From NCBI RefSeq assembly GCF_030815415.1, contig NZ_JAUSWW010000001.1, positions 9,486,001 through 9,550,000 on the forward strand: DNA of 64,000 nt, in the 5' to 3' direction. The notes beneath the pieces were generated by a model. That model was not told the DNA's origin. It worked only from the letters and a program-made list of their open reading frames with translations, and ran no database searches. Of the stretch, positions 58,796 through 64,000 are shown in pieces. The translations under genes and the position numbers were made by a program. The DNA comes from Streptomyces canus. Its GTDB lineage: Bacteria > Actinomycetota > Actinomycetes > Streptomycetales > Streptomycetaceae. Numbering within the stretch: position 1 is the first letter of the stretch; each line of letters starts with the position of its first letter.

Positions 58796-59475
58796 CTACC
58801 TGACCCCGCGATCTTCGAGCTTGCCGAGCAGTGCGCGTACCTTGAGATCGTCGGCCAGACGCGCGTCGATCGCCGGGTTGATCATCCCTCGCAGGACGGA
58901 CAGCGGTGTCCAGCGGGCCGGCCGGAGACCGGAGCACGCGGGGTGAACGGTGCTCGATGGCATGCGCGATGGCGTGAGCGGCCTGGTCCGGTGCGAGGCG
59001 CTTGAGCAGCGGTCGCGGCGTCGTCCTGGCCAGGAGCTTGCCGATCGTCGGGTCTTCGTCGACACCGTTTCTGATCATGTCTGTCTGGATCAGCGAGAAG
59101 TAGACCGTGGTGGCAGAAGCACCGTGCGGGGCGAGTTCCACGCGGAGTCCGCGTCCGAGCTGCTCGACCGCGGCCATGCTCATGGCGTAGGGAATTGCCC
59201 CCATGCCGTTGAGGAAGGCGAACATCGAACTGATCGGCACGACCTGACCCTGGTTGGCGACGATCTACTTCATCGCCGCGTTCACGGTGTTGACGGCACC
59301 GTTGACGTTGACGGCCAGCACTTTGTCGACAGCGGGCGCGGGCATGGTGCGCAGGGTGGAGCCACGGCCCATGATCCCGGCGTTCGCGATCACGACGTCG
59401 ACCCGCCCGAACCGCTCGCAGATGTGGGCCACGGCGGCATCCCCACGCGCCCCTTCGCCACCGCGGCCAGGCCGT
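58796..59475 (-). pseudogene. Short-chain dehydrogenase remnant with stop codon, frameshift and lost N-terminus
   Basis: Reading leftward: HICERFGRVDVVIANAGIMGRGSTLRTMPAPAVDKVLAVNVNGAVNTVNAAMK, then TAG (59265-59267), then IVANQGQVVPISSMFAFLNGMGAIPYAMSMAAVEQLGRGLRVELAPHGASATTVYFS, with the SDR catalytic Ser and Tyr (the usual YxxxK Lys is replaced: YAMSM). Near 58930 the frame changes and ends ARWTPLSVLRGMINPAIDARLADDLKVRALLGKLEDRGVR. The NAD-binding glycine motif is missing at the 5' side, where the propionate-CoA-ligase gene now ends. Dead gene. It diverged from nothing; the HxlR gene follows. Confidence 0.82.
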
Positions 59476-59485
59476 CAGACGGTGC

Positions 59486-61375
59486 TCAGGGGGTGCGGTC
59501 GGCGCGACGGAGAACGGGGCGCAGGTCCTCGATGACGGCGGGGTCGTCCACCGTGGAGGGGATGGGTTCGTCGTGGCCGTCGGCGATGCCCCGCATCGTC
59601 TTGCGCAGGATCTTTCCCGAGCGGGTCTTGGGCAGGGCGGCCACGACCGCGACCTCCTTGAGGGAGGCGACGGCGCCGATGCGCTCGCGTACGAGCTGGA
59701 CGAGTTCGGCCTCCACCTCGCTCGGCTCGCGTGTGCTGCCGGCTTTGAGGACGACGAAACCGCGCGGTACCTGTCCCTTCAGGGTGTCGGCGACGCCGAT
59801 GACGGCACATTCGGCGACGTCGGGATGGGCGGCCAGGGCCTCTTCCATGCTGCCGGTGGACAGACGGTGGCCGGCGACGTTGATGACGTCGTCGGTGCGT
59901 CCCATGACGAAGACGTAGCCGTCGTCGTCGATGTGACCGCTGTCGCCGGTGAGGTAGTAGCCGTCGTAGGCGGACAGATAGGAGGCGACGTAGCGGTCGT
60001 CGTCGTTCCAGAGGGTGGGGAGCGCGCCGGGTGGCAGGGGGAGCCTCACGACGATCGCCCCGTCGGTGCCCGGGGGCGCCGGCTCGCCCGAGGCGTCGAG
60101 GACACGGACGTCCCAGCCGGGCAGCGGGCGGGTGGGGGAGCCGGGTTTGAGGGGAGCGGCCTCGATGCCCACGGGGTTGGCGACGATGGGCCAGCCGGTC
60201 TCGGTCTGCCACCAGTGGTCGATGACCGGGACGCCGAGGAGCGCGCCCGCCCAGTGGTAGGTCTCCGGGTCGAGACGCTCGCCGGCGAGGAAGAGATAGC
60301 GCAGGCCGGAGAGGTCGTACCCGGTACTGAGGACGCCCTTCGGGTCCTCCTTGCGGATGGCCCGGAAGGCGGTGGGGGCCGTGAACATGGTCTTCACGCC
60401 GTACTCGGCGGCGACCCGCCAGAACTGGCCCGCGTCCGGGGTGCCGACCGGCTTGCCCTCGTACAGGACCGTCGTCGCGCCGGCCAGCAGAGGCGCGTAG
60501 ACGATGTACGAGTGCCCGACGACCCAGCCGACGTCGGAGCCGGTGAACATCGTCTCGCCCGGTCCCACGTCGTAGACGGCCCTCATAGACCAGTGCAGGG
60601 CGACCGCGTAGCCGCCGCAGTCACGCACGACTCCCTTGGGCTTCCCGGTAGTTCCGGACGTGTAGAGGATGTAGAGCGGATCGGTCGCGGCGACGGCAAC
60701 GCAGTCGGCCGGCGGCGCGGCGGCGACCAGCTCGTTCCAGTCGAGATCGTCGGGTCCCAACTCGGCCGGTTCCTGCGGGCGTTGCAGGATCACGCTCTTC
60801 TCCGGCTTGTGGGCGGCGAGTTCGATCGCCCGGTCGAGCAGGGGCTTGTACGCGATGACGCGCTTGCCCTCGATGCCGCAGGAGGCGGAGACGACCACCT
60901 TGGGGGCCGCGTCGTCGATGCGCAGGGCGAGTTCGCGCGGCGCGAACCCGCCGAAGACGACCGAGTGGACCGCGCCGATACGTGCACAGGCCAGCATCGC
61001 GACGACGGCCTCGGGGACCATTGGCATGTAGATCACCACACGGTCGCCGTGTCCCGCACCGAGCTGCGTGAGCGCCCCGGCGAACGCCGCCACCTCGTCC
61101 GTCAGCTGCGCGTAGGTGTACGTGCGGCGGGTGTCGGTCACGGGGGAGTCGTAGACGAGCGCGGGTTGTCCGCCGCGGCCGGCTTCCACGTGCCGGTCGA
61201 GCGCGTTGAAGCAGACGTTGAGCCGTCCGTCGGGAAACCAGCGGTAGAACGGCGCGCCCGAGGAGTCCAGGGCTCGGCGCGGAGGGACATCCCAGTCGAT
61301 GCCCTCCGCCGCCTTCAGCCAGAAGCTCTCCGGGTCTTCGGTGCTGGCGCGGAAGACATCCTCGTACGTTCCCAT
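59486..61375 (-). CDS. prpE: Propionate-CoA ligase (PrpE-type acyl-CoA synthetase)
   Basis: A 629-residue acetyl/propionyl-CoA synthetase. The N-terminal text YEDVFRASTEDPESFWLKAAEGIDWDVPPRRALDSSGAPFYRWFPDGRLNVCFNALDRHV is PrpE-like. The P-loop is YILYTSGTTGKPKGVVRDCGGYAV, the adenylate motif HWWQTETGWPIVANP, and the C-terminal catalytic Lys lies in KTRSGKILRKTMR. It makes propionyl-CoA from propionate, ATP and CoA in the cytosol; the lysine is a known acetylation/propionylation site in the family. AAAGGAG precedes ATG. It shares its direction with the esterase upstream and lies close to other acyl-CoA genes. Confidence 0.92.
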   Translation of the reverse strand: MGTYEDVFRASTEDPESFWLKAAEGIDWDVPPRRALDSSGAPFYRWFPDGRLNVCFNALDRHVEAGRGGQPALVYDSPVTDTRRTYTYAQLTDEVAAFAGALTQLGAGHGDRVVIYMPMVPEAVVAMLACARIGAVHSVVFGGFAPRELALRIDDAAPKVVVSASCGIEGKRVIAYKPLLDRAIELAAHKPEKSVILQRPQEPAELGPDDLDWNELVAAAPPADCVAVAATDPLYILYTSGTTGKPKGVVRDCGGYAVALHWSMRAVYDVGPGETMFTGSDVGWVVGHSYIVYAPLLAGATTVLYEGKPVGTPDAGQFWRVAAEYGVKTMFTAPTAFRAIRKEDPKGVLSTGYDLSGLRYLFLAGERLDPETYHWAGALLGVPVIDHWWQTETGWPIVANPVGIEAAPLKPGSPTRPLPGWDVRVLDASGEPAPPGTDGAIVVRLPLPPGALPTLWNDDDRYVASYLSAYDGYYLTGDSGHIDDDGYVFVMGRTDDVINVAGHRLSTGSMEEALAAHPDVAECAVIGVADTLKGQVPRGFVVLKAGSTREPSEVEAELVQLVRERIGAVASLKEVAVVAALPKTRSGKILRKTMRGIADGHDEPIPSTVDDPAVIEDLRPVLRRADRTP

Positions 61376-61486
61376 CGCACACTCCTTTGTGGCTTCGGGG
61401 TCTGCTGCCTTGAGGTCGGACGACGGCGGCAGCGTACAGAGCGGTGTGGGACACGACTACCGCGTGTCACCGAGCGGTTCTGCCGA

Positions 61487-62398
61487 TCAGGCGCCGAGGT
61501 GCTTGCGGAGCCACTGCCCCATCACCCCGATCGCCTCGTCCACCTCGGGCACGCGGCCCGCGCCCAGGACGAACGAGTGCTGTCCCTCGGGCACCGCGTG
61601 GACCTCGGAGGTGACCTTGAAGTCGGCGAGCCGGCGCCCGAGTTCGGCACCGTCGTCGGCGAGGGTCTCGTACGCGCCGTAGTAGACGATCGTGGGCGGC
61701 AATCCCGTCAGGTCGGCGTTGGCGATGCTGACCTGCGGGTCGGCGAAGTCCAGTGTGGGGTCCTGCAGCCAGGCCCCTCGGAAGAGTTCGAGGGTGGCGC
61801 GGCTGAGCATCTTGTCGTTGTCCTCGTTCTCGTCGACCGACGCGTTCTGGATGGTGAGGTCGGTCCACGGCGAGACGCTGACGATCGCGCCCGGCGTCGC
61901 CTCGCCCTTCGCGAGCAGACGCAGCGGCAGCAGCACCGCGAGGGTGCCGCCGATCGAGTGGCCCGTGCTGCCGATGTTCCGCGGCTCGTAGCCCTGGGAG
62001 AGCAGCCACCGGTAGGCGGTCTCCGCGTCGTCGAGCTGCGCGGGGTGGGGGTGCTCGGGCGCCAGACGGAAGTCCACGACGAGGGAACGGGCGCCGGCGG
62101 CCTTCGCGATGTGGCCGGCGGCCTTGCGGTCGGAGTGCATCGACGCGGTGACGGATCCGCCGAAGTGGAAGTGGAGCAGCGCCTTGTCGGGGTCGGCACC
62201 CTCGGGGATGGCCCACAGGGCGGGGACCCCGCCCGCGTCGACCTCGGCGTAGGTGACGCCTTCCGGTTCGGTCGACGCCTTGTGGTTCGAGTCGACGATG
62301 TCGCGGATCACGGCCAGGTCGAGGCCGGGCGTCGACGACTTCGCGCTCACGCTCTCGAGGAAGTCCGCGAACTGCTGTGCCTCGGGGCTTGCTCCCAT
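61487..62398 (-). CDS. Alpha/beta hydrolase, acetyl-esterase / hormone-sensitive-lipase-like
   Basis: A 303-residue hydrolase; AAGGAG precedes ATG 62398. The oxyanion motif usually HGGG reads HFHFGGSV, the nucleophile elbow is GSTGHSIGGTLAV, the Asp lies in PPTIVYYGAYETLADDGAELG and the His in VPEGQHSFVLG. VVDFRLAPEHPHPAQLDDAETAYRWL is diagnostic of family IV (HSL-like) esterases. It hydrolyses short-chain acyl esters, which could feed acetate or propionate to the ligase encoded 111 bases downstream; the two may be one operon. Confidence 0.87.
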   Translation of the reverse strand: MGASPEAQQFADFLESVSAKSSTPGLDLAVIRDIVDSNHKASTEPEGVTYAEVDAGGVPALWAIPEGADPDKALLHFHFGGSVTASMHSDRKAAGHIAKAAGARSLVVDFRLAPEHPHPAQLDDAETAYRWLLSQGYEPRNIGSTGHSIGGTLAVLLPLRLLAKGEATPGAIVSVSPWTDLTIQNASVDENEDNDKMLSRATLELFRGAWLQDPTLDFADPQVSIANADLTGLPPTIVYYGAYETLADDGAELGRRLADFKVTSEVHAVPEGQHSFVLGAGRVPEVDEAIGVMGQWLRKHLGA

Positions 62399-62524
62399 GG
62401 TGGTGCTCCTTCACAGGTCGCTGCCACGCCCGCTTTTGCGTGGAGCCGGGTTGATGTACCGGTCATGACGTTACTGGCTGAGGCTGAGTATAAGAAAGTA
62501 AACTCAGGTGGAGATGGCTCTGCC

Positions 62525-62855
62525 GTCACCGCACCGGAAACACCCTGACGTTCACTCCGCAGGCCGGCATCGCCTTCTCCAACTCCAGCGTGGCGCTGGT
62601 GCACGGCATGAGCCGCCCGCCACCGACGGCGACAGCGACGCCTTGGCCGCCGACCGGCTCGTGGAGGCGCTCCGAGCCCTGTGCAAGGATCTTGAGGTGC
62701 CCACACCTCAAGCCCACGGCATCGACAAGGATGAGTGGTTCGGCCTGTTGCCCCTCATGGCCGAGCAGGCGCTCGCGTCCGCATCCCCCGCCAACGACCC
62801 CGTCGTACCCACCGTGGACGAGATCCAGGATCTCTACGCGCAGAGCCACGCCTGA
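62525..62855 (+). pseudogene. Iron-containing alcohol dehydrogenase, C-terminal relic
   Basis: In one frame TPQAGIAFSNSSVALVHGMSRP gives the iron-binding region of Fe-ADH (His in VHGMSRP). About 100 bases later, in another frame, ADRLVEALRALCKDLEVPTPQAHGIDKDEWFGLLPLMAEQALASASPANDPVVPTVDEIQDLYAQ is the C-terminus, ending at 62855. The middle (including the second His-rich iron motif) and the whole N-terminal Rossmann half are lost. Non-functional. Confidence 0.82.
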
Positions 62856-62924
62856 CAGGCGACGAGTGAGGAAAACCCCCATGGCCATGACAGCCAGGTC
62901 ACGCGGACGGCGAGTTGACGACCG

Positions 62925-63935
62925 ATGACTGAAACCGCTGCCGCCGACATCCTCGCCGACGTCCACCGGGGCGTCGGCCGGATCCTTCTGAACCGGCCCA
63001 AGGCGCTCAACGCCCTGACGACAGACATGGTCGTCGCCATCGACCGCGTGCTCGCCGGTTGGGAGCACACTCCGCTGTCCGCTGTGGTGCTCGCCAGTAC
63101 CAGCACGAAGGCGTTCTGCGCCGGCGGAGACATCCGCACGATCCGCGAGCACAGCCTCGCCGGCGATGCCGAGGCCAGCGAGCGGTTCTTCGCCTCCGAG
63201 TACCGGCTCAACGCCCGCATCGCCGAATATCCCGTGCCGGTCGTGTCGCTCATCGACGGGGTGTGCATGGGCGGCGGCCTCGGCCTGTCCATCCACGGCG
63301 CCTTCCGCGTCGTCACCGAGCGCGCGGTGCTGGCGATGCCCGAGACCGCGATCGGGTTCTTCCCGGACATCGGGGCCAGCTACTTCTTGCCGAGGCTGCC
63401 CGGTGCGATCGGGATGTACCTGGGACTGACGGGGCACCGGCTCGACGCGGCCGACGCCCTGTACACGGGGCTGGCCACGCACTTCGTCCCCTCAGGCGGG
63501 CTCGATGCGGTGGGGGAGGCCCTGGCCGACAGCCCCGGTGACCCGGTGGACCTGGTCCTGAACCGCCTCTCCGGCCCGTCCCCGGTGGCGGCCAGCAAGC
63601 TGGCGGAGGCGCGCGCGGACGTGGACCGGGCGTTCGGCGCGCCCAGCCTCGGCGAGATCGAGAAACGCCTGCGCCACCTCGACACCCCTTGGGCGGCAGC
63701 CGCGTCGGCCGCTCTGGAGTCCGCCTCGCCGCAGAGCCTGGAGATCACTCACGCCCTGCTGGCGCGGGGCAGGCAGCAGACGCTGCGCGAGTGCCTCGAC
63801 ACGGAACTGGCCCTCGCACGCACGACCATCCGGACGCCGGACTTCGTGGAGGGCGTCCGCGCGGCCCTGGTCGACAGGGACCGCACGCCCCGCTGGCAAC
63901 GTGCGTCGCTCGGCGAAGGGCCGCTGCCGTCCTGA
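62925..63935 (+). CDS. Enoyl-CoA hydratase/isomerase family: 3-hydroxyisobutyryl-CoA-hydrolase-like
   Basis: A 336-residue crotonase-fold enzyme. VGRILLNRPKALNALTTDMVVAIDRVL and STKAFCAGGDIRTIREHS give the oxyanion-hole strand; DGVCMGGGLGLSIHGAFRVVTERAVLAMPETAIGFFPDIGASYFLPRLPGAIGMYLGLTG carries the Glu (PETAIGFFPD) and Asp typical of 3-hydroxyisobutyryl-CoA hydrolase rather than plain hydratases; the C-terminal HIBCH domain (LAEARADVDRAFGAPSLGEIEKRL...PDFVEGVRAALVDRDRTPRW) is present. It hydrolyses 3-hydroxyisobutyryl-CoA in valine breakdown, which leads to propionyl-CoA, in keeping with the ligase nearby. Confidence 0.88.
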   Translation: MTETAAADILADVHRGVGRILLNRPKALNALTTDMVVAIDRVLAGWEHTPLSAVVLASTSTKAFCAGGDIRTIREHSLAGDAEASERFFASEYRLNARIAEYPVPVVSLIDGVCMGGGLGLSIHGAFRVVTERAVLAMPETAIGFFPDIGASYFLPRLPGAIGMYLGLTGHRLDAADALYTGLATHFVPSGGLDAVGEALADSPGDPVDLVLNRLSGPSPVAASKLAEARADVDRAFGAPSLGEIEKRLRHLDTPWAAAASAALESASPQSLEITHALLARGRQQTLRECLDTELALARTTIRTPDFVEGVRAALVDRDRTPRWQRASLGEGPLPS

Positions 63936-64000
63936 GCAGGTCCGCCGTGTGCAGGACGCTGCCGCGCGCGGGGGCCGATCGTGCAGGAGGGGCGCGCTTC
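63936..64000. other. Right edge, no feature seen
   Basis: Sixty-five bases after the last stop codon; nothing can be assigned. Confidence 0.5.

Noticed and set aside
59573..62548. 991-codon rightward frame opposite the propionate-CoA ligase and esterase
   Set aside because: It runs through two well-defined genes and the gap between them on the opposite strand; no domain text.
62885..62929. Fifteen-codon frame overlapping the start of the HIBCH-like gene as ATGA
   Set aside because: Too short to judge; could be the coupled tail of a deleted gene, but no evidence beyond the overlap.
1..64000. CRISPR arrays, tRNA or rRNA genes
   Set aside because: No regularly spaced direct repeats and no cloverleaf or rRNA-like stretches were seen by eye on either strand.

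Overview
The window is high-GC actinobacterial DNA and almost certainly Streptomyces. The reasons are the strong third-position GC bias, the near absence of TTA codons (I saw only two), many Tat and Sec exported enzymes, a CebR-type operator in front of a cellulase, a mycothiol-era DinB-like protein, an LAxTG sortase substrate, and an EshA / 2-methylisoborneol operon. The mixture of secreted enzymes, one-gene regulators, transporters and many broken genes looks like accessory chromosome-arm DNA rather than core genome. No rRNA, tRNA or CRISPR array was seen.

Layout. 1-10 kb: end of a RibD-like reductase, a serine hydrolase lipoprotein, a small HTH membrane protein, a beta-propeller phytase, a decayed NfeD-like/flotillin pair, a KefB-type antiporter with a PucR-type regulator, then an orphan MreB-like actin translationally coupled to a broken TraR/DksA gene, and a hydrolase killed by one stop codon. 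10-17 kb: exported degradative enzymes (GH9-CBM2 cellulase behind a CebR box, PI-PLC-like protein, M4 protease). 17-24 kb: a lysine/alanine-rich winged-helix protein, a TagC-like exported protein, and the operon eshA - 2-MIB synthase - GPP methyltransferase. This is a cyclic-nucleotide-domain encapsulin with a terpene cyclase whose disordered N-terminus carries two identical 18-residue motifs; it is the most interesting system in the window. 24-34 kb: OsmC, hydrolase, a deletion-fused NmrA/AraC remnant, a coupled beta-helix/alginate-lyase pair, an LD-carboxypeptidase, a methyltransferase and small secreted proteins. 34-42 kb: a FemX-type peptidoglycan bridge enzyme, a wrecked MFS gene, a ferric-reductase-like flavoprotein, a second LD-carboxypeptidase, and an LAETG surface protein. 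42-52 kb: three classic regulator/divergent-transporter modules (MarR/MFS-cupin, MerR/SulP, TetR/EamA), each with visible palindromic operators. 52-64 kb: two unrelated TnpB-only IS200/IS605-type elements in a graveyard of broken genes (chimeric secreted-protein/hydrolase, amidase, acyl-CoA ligase, HxlR, SDR, Fe-ADH), followed by intact propionate-CoA ligase, an acetyl-esterase-like hydrolase and a 3-hydroxyisobutyryl-CoA-hydrolase-like enzyme.

How it works together. Three themes recur: export of polymer-degrading enzymes (cellulose, protein, phytate, uronate polysaccharides, lipid), cell-wall remodelling (FemX, two S66 peptidases, two penicillin-binding-type serine hydrolases, MreB-like, TagC-like), and short-chain acyl-CoA metabolism at the right end. 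The high density of recent, single-lesion pseudogenes next to intact ones shows active gene loss. All calls come from reading the sequence and protein translations; no database search was run.
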